Origin: Candidatus Omnitrophota bacterium
GTDB taxonomy: Bacteria > Omnitrophota > Gorgyraeia > 2-01-FULL-45-10
DNA length: 14,672 nucleotides
Assembly (NCBI GenBank): GCA_030695725.1
Contig: JAUYPN010000015.1
Coordinates: forward strand, 1 to 14,672
Direction of reading: 5' to 3'
Shown here: piece after piece, positions 6,623-14,672 of the stretch
Numbering within the stretch: the first letter of the stretch is position 1
How the letters are laid out: each line of letters begins with the position of its first letter
The notes under the pieces: generated by a model
What the model was told of the DNA's origin: nothing
Seen by the model: the letters and a program-made list of their open reading frames with translations, nothing else
Databases searched by the model: none
Program-made: the position numbers and the translations under genes

Positions 6623-7150
6623 CTACTTAGCGGATGCCTCCTCTTCGACGCCGCCGCCGGCTGCGGATGCCTCACTGCCCGAAGCGTACCTCTGCAAGGC
6701 CTCCCAGGTTCTCTTTCCGACTACACCATCGGCCGCAAGGCCGTTAGCGCTCTGGAATTTCTTTATCGCGGACCTCGTCTTTCGTCCCTTTATGCCGTCC
6801 ACTTCGCCTTTATAGAATCCGGCGTTCTTCAGGTATGTCTGGATATCTTTTGTGAGCTCCTTATCCCTTCGGCTTCTCTTATCTTTGATCCCGAAGTTCG
6901 CTCTTCCCGAAGTAGACCGCGCCGCTCTTTCGGACTTAAGCTCTTCCATTCTCTGAGCCTGCTCCATAGCAAGGCGCTCAACCTCGGACTGTTTGGTCTC
7001 CACGCCTTCGACTCTCGTCTCAAGAGTATCTACCTTGGTACTTATGCCTTTTACGTCCGCGGAAAGCTTCTTCTGGGCGGAACTGCAGCCAGATATTGTG
7101 AATGTCGATAATATTATCAACGCCAGAACTACGAAACCCAGTCTCTTCAT
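6623..7150 (-). CDS. Lipoprotein with coiled coil and peptidoglycan-binding domain
   Basis: A 175-residue secreted lipoprotein. The signal peptide (MKR, hydrophobic 5-18) ends in a lipobox TISGC with Cys22 as the lipid-carrying residue. Residues 26-75 have a heptad pattern of Val/Leu/Ile with many Lys and Glu and should form a coiled coil like that of Lpp-type outer-membrane lipoproteins. A basic linker follows, then a PG_binding_1 domain (about 100-153) with the typical YLKNAGFYKGEVDGIKG and AIKKFQSANGLAADGVVG. The tail is low-complexity Ala/Gly/Glu. The likely role is tethering an outer membrane to the cell wall, which implies a Gram-negative-type envelope. It has its own promoter (7182-7210), a G-rich ribosome site (7157-7164) six bases before the ATG, and a terminator behind it, so it is probably transcribed alone. 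Confidence 0.9.
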   Translation of the reverse strand: MKRLGFVVLALIILSTFTISGCSSAQKKLSADVKGISTKVDTLETRVEGVETKQSEVERLAMEQAQRMEELKSERAARSTSGRANFGIKDKRSRRDKELTKDIQTYLKNAGFYKGEVDGIKGRKTRSAIKKFQSANGLAADGVVGKRTWEALQRYASGSEASAAGGGVEEEASAK

Positions 7151-7156
7151 CTCAAA

Positions 7157-7164
7157 CCCCCCTT
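7157..7164 (-). promoter_or_regulatory. G-rich ribosome binding site of the lipoprotein gene
   Basis: AAGGGGGG on the minus strand, six bases before the ATG at 7150. It is unusual in having six G in a row, but it still offers AGG pairing to the 16S rRNA tail and fits the chosen start. Confidence 0.65.
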
Positions 7165-7181
7165 TTTCTATTATTCAAAGG

Positions 7182-7210
7182 ATTATATGTTAACGCCGCG
7201 GAAAAATCAA
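7182..7210 (-). promoter_or_regulatory. Sigma70-type promoter of the lipoprotein gene
   Basis: On the minus strand, TTGATT (7210-7205) and a consensus TATAAT (7187-7182) are separated by 17 bases. Transcription would start near 7175, giving a short leader of about 25 bases before the ATG at 7150. The gap between pckG and this gene (94 bases) has no other purpose visible apart from the repeat at its far end. Confidence 0.8.
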
Positions 7211-7242
7211 GATAAAATTTACATTTCGATAGACTCATTGTA

Positions 7243-7273
7243 AATTATCCTGAGCCTTTGTCGAAGGATAATT
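7243..7273. repeat. Palindromic repeat element at the 3' end of pckG (copy 2)
   Basis: Perfect nine-base arms AATTATCCT (7243-7251) and AGGATAATT (7265-7273) enclose GAGCCTTTGTCGA. The core is that of the element in porA (3016-3045). On the minus strand it encodes the last residues of PckG (from Leu-Ser-Phe-Asp to the final Gly) and the TAA stop itself. It might also act as a transcript-end hairpin, though no T run follows. Confidence 0.75.
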
Positions 7274-9032
7274 GTTTTTCCAGATCCTTATATTGCCGCC
7301 ACATCTCCTCAGGCATCTTATCCGCAAATTGTCTTAAGAATATCTTCACGTCCTCAAGCTCGCTCTTCCAGTCTTTTGGATCGATCTCAAAAAGTTTTTC
7401 CATATTTTCTCTGCTGATATTTAAACCGGTTAAATTGAGTTCTCCCGAATCCGGGACCACGCCTATAGGCGTGCGGCGTCCCTTGGCGCTGCCGGCCGCT
7501 CTTTTGATTATCCATTCGAGAACGCGTATATTATCCCCGAACCCCGGCCACATAAAAGATCCGCCGTCATCCTGTCTGAACCAATTTACGGAGAATATCT
7601 TGGGCGGTTTTGTCATGCGCTTACCTATATTCAGCCAGTGAGCGAAGTAATCACCCATGCTGTATCCGCAGAAGGGCAGCATCGCCATGGGGTCGCGTCT
7701 CAATACGCCGACCTGATGGGCGGCTGCAGCAGTCGTCTCCGAGCCCATTCTTGCGGCGGCGAATACGCCGTTGGGCCAATCGAAGCTTTCGAATACCAGG
7801 GGTATCAGTTTGGTCCTCTTTCCGCCGAATATCATCGCGGAGATCGGCACGCCTTTTGGATTATCGGCTTCTTTGGAAATCGTAGGCGCATTGTACATAG
7901 ATACTGTGAACCTGGAGTTGGGGTGTGCCGCTTTCGCGCCCGAAGCAGAATCCCAGGGCTTGCCCTGCCAGTCCATGAGATTTTTCGGACGCTCTCCGTC
8001 CATACCCTCCCACCATGGCTCGTCGGTATCTTTATTCAATGCGGTGTTCGTGAATATGGTGGGATAGAATCCGTCTTTCTTCAATGTCCTCATCATATTG
8101 GGGTTTGTCTTCATCGAAGTTCCGGGCGCGACGCCGAAAAATCCCGCTTCGGGATTTATCGCCCAGAGCCGCCCGTCGGAGCCCACATTGAGCCACGCTA
8201 TGTCATCGCCGAGCGTCCAGATCTTATAGCCGGGCAGGGCTGACTCCATCATCGCGAGGTTCGTCTTTCCGCAAGCCGACGGCATCGCCGCGGTGACATA
8301 CGTGATGGCGCCATCGGGGCTTTGGATACCGAGTATCACCATATGTTCGGCGAGCCAGCCTTCCTGGAGTCCGAGCCACGAAGCCATGCGCAAAGATATG
8401 CATTTCTTGCCCAAAAGAGCGTTGCCGCCGTAACCGGATCCGATGCTCCATACTAAATGTTCGAGAGGAAAATGCATTATGAAGCGTTTTTCCGGATCGA
8501 AGTCGCCTACGGAATGCAGCCCCCTTACGAAATCGTCGCTCTTTCCTATTTTATCTATGACGGCCTTGCTCATCCTTGTCATTATCCGCATGCTGACGGC
8601 GACGTAGGATATGTCGGTCAGCTGTATACAGGCTTTCGCGTACGGCGAGTCAGGGTGGCCCATCATATAGGGCAGGACGTACATCGTCTTGCCCGTCATG
8701 CAGCCGTCGGATAGTTTACGCATCAAAAGCTTTGCCTCTTCGGGCGCCATCCAGTTGTTATTCGGCCCTGCGGTAAGCCTGTCCGGGTAGCATACGTAGG
8801 TGAGGTGCTCGGTGCGGGCGACATCTGTGGGGTGACTTCTGTGGATATAGGCATTGGGCCAGAGCTTCTGGTTCAGCTCCTGAAAAACAGGCTGGCCGTT
8901 AATGCGTTCTTCGCGCATACCGATCTCTATCAGTTTACGGGCCTCGTCTTCGGAGCCGTTGCACCAGTATATCTTATCGGGCTTTGTAAGTTTGGCTTGT
9001 TCTTCGACCCATTTTTCAAGTAGAGTAGCCAT
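7245..9032 (-). CDS. pckG: Phosphoenolpyruvate carboxykinase (GTP)
   Basis: A 595-residue enzyme of the GTP-dependent family (usual length about 600). It interconverts oxaloacetate + GTP with PEP + CO2 + GDP in the cytoplasm. The P-loop PSACGKTN has the GTP-family active-site Cys254 with Lys256 and Thr257, and GDDIAW with the metal-binding Asp277 follows 23 residues on, exactly as in the human enzyme (Cys288, Asp311). Other conserved stretches are GSGYGGNALLGKKCISLRMA and FRQDDGGSFMWPGFGDNIRV. It begins 11 bases after the stop of the giant GH94 gene and has no clear Shine-Dalgarno, so it is probably translated by coupling. Its last codons and stop are supplied by the palindromic repeat 7243-7273, giving a C-terminus that is probably not ancestral. 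The reaction may run either way; with pyruvate synthase nearby, gluconeogenesis is plausible. Confidence 0.96.
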   Translation of the reverse strand: MATLLEKWVEEQAKLTKPDKIYWCNGSEDEARKLIEIGMREERINGQPVFQELNQKLWPNAYIHRSHPTDVARTEHLTYVCYPDRLTAGPNNNWMAPEEAKLLMRKLSDGCMTGKTMYVLPYMMGHPDSPYAKACIQLTDISYVAVSMRIMTRMSKAVIDKIGKSDDFVRGLHSVGDFDPEKRFIMHFPLEHLVWSIGSGYGGNALLGKKCISLRMASWLGLQEGWLAEHMVILGIQSPDGAITYVTAAMPSACGKTNLAMMESALPGYKIWTLGDDIAWLNVGSDGRLWAINPEAGFFGVAPGTSMKTNPNMMRTLKKDGFYPTIFTNTALNKDTDEPWWEGMDGERPKNLMDWQGKPWDSASGAKAAHPNSRFTVSMYNAPTISKEADNPKGVPISAMIFGGKRTKLIPLVFESFDWPNGVFAAARMGSETTAAAAHQVGVLRRDPMAMLPFCGYSMGDYFAHWLNIGKRMTKPPKIFSVNWFRQDDGGSFMWPGFGDNIRVLEWIIKRAAGSAKGRRTPIGVVPDSGELNLTGLNISRENMEKLFEIDPKDWKSELEDVKIFLRQFADKMPEEMWRQYKDLEKQLSFDKGSG

Positions 9033-9043
9033 AAAGCGCTTTT

Positions 9044-12000
9044 TTAACCTTTCAACGTCTTTAAATCTCTGGTGACAGCCGTGATCTTTAATTCGCCTCT
9101 TGGCTTATCAAGGTCTTTTGGCAGTATCATTTCATTATTTGTAAGGCTTGCGCCCACGACGCTCTCGAAAGCCTGGCGCAGCATCCATCCCGCGGCGCCC
9201 GTGTATCCGTGCCATATCATCCTTCCCGGGTCGAACGCGGTCAACATATCCGCCGCCTGCTTGTTGGGCTGGCCGCCGTATATCTCGATCTCAGGGCCTT
9301 TCACGTGCGGGATAGCCGATATCTTGAGCCATAGCCTGTAGGCCGTCCGGCGGTATTCGTCCGCTTTTCCGGCGTCGCCCTTTTGCTCAAATTTTTCGGC
9401 TAAGATCCTGGCCGCCCTTACTAACCACTGTACGCCATGGCAGTACATGCCGTTTTCGCGCACACCTTCGGGATATTTGCTGCTTCTACCGAGATACGGT
9501 TTTGTATCTTCGCGCAATGCCGGCCATCCGAGCAATATGGTGTTATCTTTCTCAAGCACTTTTATGGCGGTATTGAATACCGTAAGGCCCCGCTCAAAAT
9601 TAATATCGGCCATGACCGCCCACGCAGCCGTCAGAGCGTCTATCTCCCATACCCCTGAGCCCTTCAATCCTATCTCCGTGCCGTCATCATGGAAGGCCCT
9701 TAAGTATCGGTCCTCTCTCCATGTTTTCTCAATCGCTTCTTTAAGTAGCGCCATCTTCTTTGAGTAGTACTCTCTCTTTTTTACGCCTTCCTTCTTCTCT
9801 ATGATGTCGATCATGTCCTTCATTATATAGTAGAGGAAGAAGCCGAGCCAGACGCTCTCGCCCTTGCCTTCGCTGCCGATCTCGTCCAGTCCGTCGTTCC
9901 AGTCGCCCACGCCCATCAATGGAAGCCCGTGGCTTCCAGAGCGTTTCTTCATGACTAAGTCTATCGACCTCATGCAGTGTTTGTATATCGTATCGGCGCG
10001 GGTGGATCTCTGATATATGTGGCCCCAACCCGTTTTGTTCTTAGGCAGGGGAGCGAACGGGAATTCGCTCTTAACATACGAAGTCATTTCGTCTAGTATC
10101 GAATCGTCCCCGGTAGTCCTTATATACTCACCCGCAGCCCACGCTATCCAGAGAGGATTATCGGAGGCGTGCGAACGACATGAGAAGGCCGTCCTGCCGT
10201 CGGTCAATGTAAAGAACCAGTGGAATACGTCGCCCTCGATGAACTGCTGTGACGCGTGCAGTATTATCTGCCTGCGGGCGAGCGCCGGATCTATCCAGAT
10301 GAGATTTATCGTATCCTGGAGCTGATCGCGGAATCCGTACGCCCCGCTCGTCTGGTAGAATCCTTTCCTGGCCCATATGCGCTCCGCCAGCGCCTGATAT
10401 TTCAGCCAGTTGCCGAGCTGGTCGAATTCGGGACGATTGCTTTTAATTGATGTGGTGCTCATGAGGTTGAGCCACCATCGTTTAGTCTCCTCAAGGTTTT
10501 TGCGTACAGCGGCGGCATCCTTATATTTTTCTACGAGCTGTACGGCCTCCTTGCGCGTATCAGCCTGTCCCAGGACTATGGCAACCGCGGCTTCTCCTCG
10601 GGCCGGGATATCGAGTGTCCCCAGGAATGCCGCTATCTGCCTGTAATCGGTGAATTGTGTCTTATCGGGTTTTCCGTTCTCCACCATAAAGGGATGTTTC
10701 AGGGCGCACTTGTCGCCGAAGAACCGGCCGCGTCTCGTCTCAAATTTTTCGGCCGGTATGGACATGGAGGTGAAAGCCCATCCCGCCCGGAATATATTGC
10801 GCGGATTCATGAAGAATAACGCCCTCGTCTTCTTATCATAACGGGTCACCAGATTTCCGGACTTTTCGGGCTGGAATCCGAGCACCATCTGGAAGTACGG
10901 CGATATCCGCATCTTTTTGGGCTGGTCTGAATTATTTTTTACGGTCAGAAGATATACGCCGGTCGGGTCATCCTTCGGCACAAATACGGTAAGCTCGGTG
11001 GAGACGCTTCCTTTTGTCATGCGGAACACGGCCGTCCCGTCCACCCCGAACTCGGACTCGTGTTTGGCGGCCCTGTCGTTCAGCGGATGATATGTCGGAG
11101 AGTACCACTCCTTGCTGTAGGTGTCGTAAAGATAGATGGCTTCCGTCGGGATCTCTTTTGTAACGGTGTCCGGCCAGTCCGGAGTGAGGCGGTTCTGCTG
11201 TGAATTACCGTTGCAGGACGTATGGAGCCCGCGGTTGGTGACCATGACGGAATGTATCGAATTGGAAACCGCGTGATCATACGGACGCGGGGTGAATGGC
11301 GTATGAATGACGAGAGAATTGCCGTCATCTCTGTATGTGGAGTAAGGCTGGGGAGTTCCCGGCAATATCTCGCCATGCCCTATCAAAGGAGATCTCTTAT
11401 TTGTGTCGGCGGCCTTTTTAACGGCGCGAGGCTTCAGATAACCGTTTACCAGCTCAATGGCGGTCTTTCTATCCTTGGCATAACCGATCATGAGGTTGAC
11501 AGTTTTTGAGGCTTTGGGTTCCACGGGAATATTCAATATTAAACTGCCGATCGGATCGAACGTTGGACAGGCGGCGGAATCTCTTGCCTCTAAGAATTTA
11601 AGGGTATCGAATATGCGCGGGCTCCATATGCTCATGGCGCGCCCTATGAAGTCCACGCGCGAGATGAGAAAACCTTCGGGTGCCAAGTCCGCGGCGAGTA
11701 TCCCCATGGATTTTGTCGTCTTTTGCCATGATAGTATGGCATTGGCGTCGCTTAAATATTCCATCTCGGGATACAATCTCGCGTACTGGGTATGGAACCT
11801 GTCATGGAGGCCGCCGTTTATCACCCATTCAAGATAGGGAACGAGCTTTAGGTTGCGCGCCCTGTCCGTCATATTCTCGACCGTGACTTCCCAGAGCTCG
11901 GCGGCGGCGTCTTCGTCCGGCAATCTTATATTTACGGTCGTCCTGATCCCGTTATTTTCGTTGATCACCCTGATGGAGCTTTCGGTCTTTTCGATATGAG

Positions 12001-14671
12001 AAGCGGGGAAGTTGTCCTTCGGGAAATTTCCCACTACGGGCCAGAAACGCTTCTTGCTCTCGCTGCCTTCGGATGGATCCAAAACATACAGGATCCTCCC
12101 CGCAGGGTCTATTATATCGTATGAACGCCGGCTGATATCACATTCCTTGTGCACCAGTTCGCTGTATGCTTCACCGTTATCCTTTACGACCGCGGTATAT
12201 TCTCTGTTGCCGAGTGAATGTTTATTTTCGCGCCTCTTTTCAAGAGAGCGCGCTAATGAACGGATGAGGAAAGAGGCCAGTGTAAATAGTATCATCGATA
12301 TAAATATGAGGATCAGTGTCTGCGATAAAGGTAAGTTCCTCAATGTGACTAACAGTCCACCTGTCTCGGAGGCGTTCTGCATCGCCTGCGAAGTATTCCA
12401 CGCGTAATCCCACGCGGCGCCGCGCGGCAGATAGAATGGGATCAATAGAGGCGCCCATGTGGTGAACCTTTTAACGGCATCGGGGATATATCTCTGTGCG
12501 GCGGCCGACCCTATAAATCTGGCTACTTTCTCGTCGAGCCTATCCATGCCTATGAAGCTTAAGTTGACCAACGTCGCGACGCGCAAGCCCATATGATCCA
12601 TCCATATAAGTATACGCAGCATGTCGAACGCAAGGATATATGTGAATAATTTCAAACTCCATTCTCTGAATGCATCCGGAGACATCGTTATATTATTGAA
12701 GATGGCGATAATGGTGCGTATACCACCGTCCTGGTTATACCATGTTGGCTCCGGCATCATCCGCAAGAATGTGAATATTATGGGGGACATCCACAATCCC
12801 CATCTTAACACGTAGAGCATGTGGTTCACGAGCTCTACCAAACCCGCTTTTGAGAAGAAAAATTTAATAGGTCCTGTGTCCTTTTGGAAATAAGCTTCCA
12901 TGAAGACTTTGTTGACGGCGAATAGCCACGCGGCTATTGACCAGTTGATCACGCCGGCCAGAGATTCGGTAAATAATAATTTTGATCCGCCGGCATATGT
13001 CCCTAGATCGATGCGGCCCCACTTGTTTAACAAAGGATATGTGATGTATTCCCTCGGAGAAAAGCCGATGCTCGTATATTGTTTAAGCTTCTCTATTACC
13101 ACAGGGATCTGCGAAGCGTCGAGGTAAAATGCCAGAGCGCTGCCTATAAAAGCGCCGAGCAGAGAATCGACTATGTATAATCTCCATGACTGGATGCGCC
13201 CTTGTCCTTTTATTGCGTACAGGATATCCCTCAATAAGCTTACGCCTAACCCCGCGGCCAATCCTAAGAGTAAACCAAAAACTATGCGTTGTGGCATACC
13301 CTGGAGATAGATCTTTTGAACGATGCCGTAAGCGAACCCGAATCCGAATATAGCGCCTCTGGCGTATAAAGCGCCGTCCTTATAACTGAAGCGCGCCCTC
13401 TCGAAGAAGGGAAGGGTTCCGTCGAAAGTCTCTATGGTGGTCTTAGCTAGCGGGAAAAGAAGAGCGCCCGCCAATATTCCGGTCACTATCGGGAAGGCGC
13501 ACATAATGCCCTTCGTCAGCGGATAATTTACAAGTGCGACGGCCGCATATAAGAGGCCCAGTAATATGGCGACGTAAGCCATACCTTTTTTCATTCCTGT
13601 CAGAACGCTTTTAGAGATGTTCTCATCTCCCGGCGCTATGCGTTTCACTCCGTCGAGGATCATTCCGGTGATCAGATATACCTGTCCCCACAGGCCCGCA
13701 TAAGAGAGCATGGTGGTGATTATGGATATGACGGCTCCGAGTATTGCGGGAAGCGAGGCGACAGCTCGCGACGAGCCGATATCGGCGATGAGAGGAGCTG
13801 CCACAGCGCCTAGAGAGACAAATAACGCGAAGATATGCGCCTTTGGCGTTCTGACGAGCTTTCCGCTCGTCGCGAAACTTATTCCGTTTATCATGGCTTC
13901 ATTGAATAAGAATACCACTATGAGCCGGCCGAGCGTTTCGCTGAAAACCGGCCAGGCCGACAAAGCCTGGACCGTTATATTGTTTAATGTGGACTGCAGG
14001 ATATTAGCGTTCCCGACTAGGAGCAGCCAGTTAAAGAGGTATGGTATGCCGACCACCAATATTCCGGAGATGGGCTTCAGGTGTCTATTTGATTTGGCCA
14101 TGGAGCAGGCATTTGATATTTGGTATATGATGAACGTTAGCGCCGCTACGAAATTATTTAATACCAACACCTGTGGCCAGCTGGAAGGCACCCGGAATAT
14201 ATCCAGAGTGCCCGATGACGCGGCCAAGAGCCCCGTGAAAAGTACATTCTGCAGGACCTCTCCGGCAGTGAGATATTTTCCGGTCAAGCCCCGCTTTAAG
14301 AGTCCCGCGATCAGAAGCCCCGCCAACGCCGCCGCCAAAAAGAAGAAACTGAATCCGGATTCGATAGGGTTTATCTCGCCCATGGAATAGATACTGAGAG
14401 TAATCGCCGCGATCAATACGGAGACTACGCCATATAGGAGGTCCCTGTTGAACGGTCTTCTGACTCTGGTTTTGCCGAGGGTCATGCCGATAAGCGCGGC
14501 CATCAACGCGAGGAAGAATCCCAATATGAGAACCATCCCGGCCTTTACGGGAGTAATGTACTTTTCTAAGAATGTCAGCTTGTAGAAGTCAAGATCAAAA
14601 TAGAGTATCCCCCCGATCTGTTTATCGCTATACATGGGACTGACCACATAAACTATCTCTTTGAGCTTGCC
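9044..14671 (-). CDS. Giant membrane protein with C-terminal GH94 (glycoside phosphorylase/cyclic glucan synthase-type) domains, 5' end outside window
   Basis: The frame is open to the right edge. The first in-window start-type codon is a GTG (14645-14647, residue 1 below), but the frame goes on upstream without a stop, so the N-terminus is missing. Residues 35-800 hold about 17-19 membrane helices. Two tandem GT36-type beta-sandwich domains follow (about 812-1075 and 1096-1380), then the (alpha/alpha)6 barrel (about 1400-1850). In the barrel, GAYGFRDQLQD, the catalytic GVGDWNDGLDE (acid Asp in D1582-WND-1585), ENGMYCH and the phosphate-site GYTGAAGW are all kept. This layout matches the C-terminal half of cyclic beta-1,2-glucan synthases. 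No GT84 or other glycosyltransferase motif is seen in the visible part. Because GH94 enzymes use phosphate, the C-terminal part is probably cytoplasmic. pckG follows after 11 bases. The substrate is unknown. Confidence 0.88.
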   Translation of the reverse strand, partial: GKLKEIVYVVSPMYSDKQIGGILYFDLDFYKLTFLEKYITPVKAGMVLILGFFLALMAALIGMTLGKTRVRRPFNRDLLYGVVSVLIAAITLSIYSMGEINPIESGFSFFFLAAALAGLLIAGLLKRGLTGKYLTAGEVLQNVLFTGLLAASSGTLDIFRVPSSWPQVLVLNNFVAALTFIIYQISNACSMAKSNRHLKPISGILVVGIPYLFNWLLLVGNANILQSTLNNITVQALSAWPVFSETLGRLIVVFLFNEAMINGISFATSGKLVRTPKAHIFALFVSLGAVAAPLIADIGSSRAVASLPAILGAVISIITTMLSYAGLWGQVYLITGMILDGVKRIAPGDENISKSVLTGMKKGMAYVAILLGLLYAAVALVNYPLTKGIMCAFPIVTGILAGALLFPLAKTTIETFDGTLPFFERARFSYKDGALYARGAIFGFGFAYGIVQKIYLQGMPQRIVFGLLLGLAAGLGVSLLRDILYAIKGQGRIQSWRLYIVDSLLGAFIGSALAFYLDASQIPVVIEKLKQYTSIGFSPREYITYPLLNKWGRIDLGTYAGGSKLLFTESLAGVINWSIAAWLFAVNKVFMEAYFQKDTGPIKFFFSKAGLVELVNHMLYVLRWGLWMSPIIFTFLRMMPEPTWYNQDGGIRTIIAIFNNITMSPDAFREWSLKLFTYILAFDMLRILIWMDHMGLRVATLVNLSFIGMDRLDEKVARFIGSAAAQRYIPDAVKRFTTWAPLLIPFYLPRGAAWDYAWNTSQAMQNASETGGLLVTLRNLPLSQTLILIFISMILFTLASFLIRSLARSLEKRRENKHSLGNREYTAVVKDNGEAYSELVHKECDISRRSYDIIDPAGRILYVLDPSEGSESKKRFWPVVGNFPKDNFPASHIEKTESSIRVINENNGIRTTVNIRLPDEDAAAELWEVTVENMTDRARNLKLVPYLEWVINGGLHDRFHTQYARLYPEMEYLSDANAILSWQKTTKSMGILAADLAPEGFLISRVDFIGRAMSIWSPRIFDTLKFLEARDSAACPTFDPIGSLILNIPVEPKASKTVNLMIGYAKDRKTAIELVNGYLKPRAVKKAADTNKRSPLIGHGEILPGTPQPYSTYRDDGNSLVIHTPFTPRPYDHAVSNSIHSVMVTNRGLHTSCNGNSQQNRLTPDWPDTVTKEIPTEAIYLYDTYSKEWYSPTYHPLNDRAAKHESEFGVDGTAVFRMTKGSVSTELTVFVPKDDPTGVYLLTVKNNSDQPKKMRISPYFQMVLGFQPEKSGNLVTRYDKKTRALFFMNPRNIFRAGWAFTSMSIPAEKFETRRGRFFGDKCALKHPFMVENGKPDKTQFTDYRQIAAFLGTLDIPARGEAAVAIVLGQADTRKEAVQLVEKYKDAAAVRKNLEETKRWWLNLMSTTSIKSNRPEFDQLGNWLKYQALAERIWARKGFYQTSGAYGFRDQLQDTINLIWIDPALARRQIILHASQQFIEGDVFHWFFTLTDGRTAFSCRSHASDNPLWIAWAAGEYIRTTGDDSILDEMTSYVKSEFPFAPLPKNKTGWGHIYQRSTRADTIYKHCMRSIDLVMKKRSGSHGLPLMGVGDWNDGLDEIGSEGKGESVWLGFFLYYIMKDMIDIIEKKEGVKKREYYSKKMALLKEAIEKTWREDRYLRAFHDDGTEIGLKGSGVWEIDALTAAWAVMADINFERGLTVFNTAIKVLEKDNTILLGWPALREDTKPYLGRSSKYPEGVRENGMYCHGVQWLVRAARILAEKFEQKGDAGKADEYRRTAYRLWLKISAIPHVKGPEIEIYGGQPNKQAADMLTAFDPGRMIWHGYTGAAGWMLRQAFESVVGASLTNNEMILPKDLDKPRGELKITAVTRDLKTLKG

Positions 14672-14672
14672 G

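Noticed and set aside
7243..7273. The palindrome at the pckG end as a plain Rho-independent terminator
   Set aside because: No T run follows on the minus strand, and the same core occurs inside the porA coding sequence, so a repeat element explains it better.
7638..8243. A 201-codon open frame on the plus strand inside pckG
   Set aside because: It is antisense to the P-loop and metal-binding region of a well-conserved enzyme, so it is a shadow of the real gene.
13710..14390. A 226-codon open frame on the plus strand inside the GH94 giant
   Set aside because: It lies fully antisense to a gene with clear membrane-helix and domain structure, has no ribosome site and its translation matches no known family; it follows from base composition on the opposite strand.

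Overview
The window reads as a piece of chromosome from an anaerobic bacterium. It carries a four-subunit, ferredoxin-linked pyruvate oxidoreductase, a GTP-dependent PEP carboxykinase, a B12/methionine-synthase-type reactivation domain, a lipoprotein with a proper lipobox and consensus sigma70-like promoters. The por subunits are of the Thermotoga/archaeal split type. Together with moderate GC, tight gene packing and a small palindromic repeat reaching into coding sequence, this would fit a candidate-phylum anaerobe such as Omnitrophota, but the lineage is a guess from style, not a demonstrated assignment.

Plus strand, 1-4121: the 3' end of recR, then a near-perfect promoter (134-163), then a tight five-gene run: a six-helix membrane protein of unknown function followed by porG, porD, porA and porB. 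The last two junctions are overlapping (19 nt and 1 nt), so the set is almost certainly one operon. The oxidoreductase interconverts pyruvate + CoA + oxidised ferredoxin with acetyl-CoA + CO2 + reduced ferredoxin.

Minus strand, 4118-6537 (read right to left): an Lrp/AsnC regulator, a class I PLP aminotransferase that starts directly after the regulator's stop codon, and a membrane-anchored protein carrying a methionine-synthase activation (AdoMet-binding) domain. The last gene converges on porB with overlapping stop codons. A hairpin terminator (6560-6598) separates this set from the next.

Minus strand, 6623-14671: a promoter (7182-7210) drives a lipoprotein with a coiled coil and a peptidoglycan-binding domain. 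Upstream of it are pckG and, 11 nt before that, a giant membrane protein (at least 1867 residues, open at the window edge) with about 17-19 membrane helices followed by tandem GT36-type sandwich domains and a GH94 phosphorylase-type catalytic barrel, reminiscent of the C-terminal half of cyclic beta-1,2-glucan synthases.

Taken together, the genes suit carbon flow between acetyl-CoA, pyruvate, PEP and glucans, with amino-acid-responsive control by the Lrp protein; this is inference from neighbourhood. The most notable oddities are the membrane-anchored MetH-activation fusion, two copies of a palindromic element whose outer arms differ in sequence yet stay complementary (one inside porA, one supplying the stop codon of pckG), and the GH94 giant. 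There is no gene-free stretch above 300 bases. No tRNA, rRNA, CRISPR array, insertion sequence or origin was seen.
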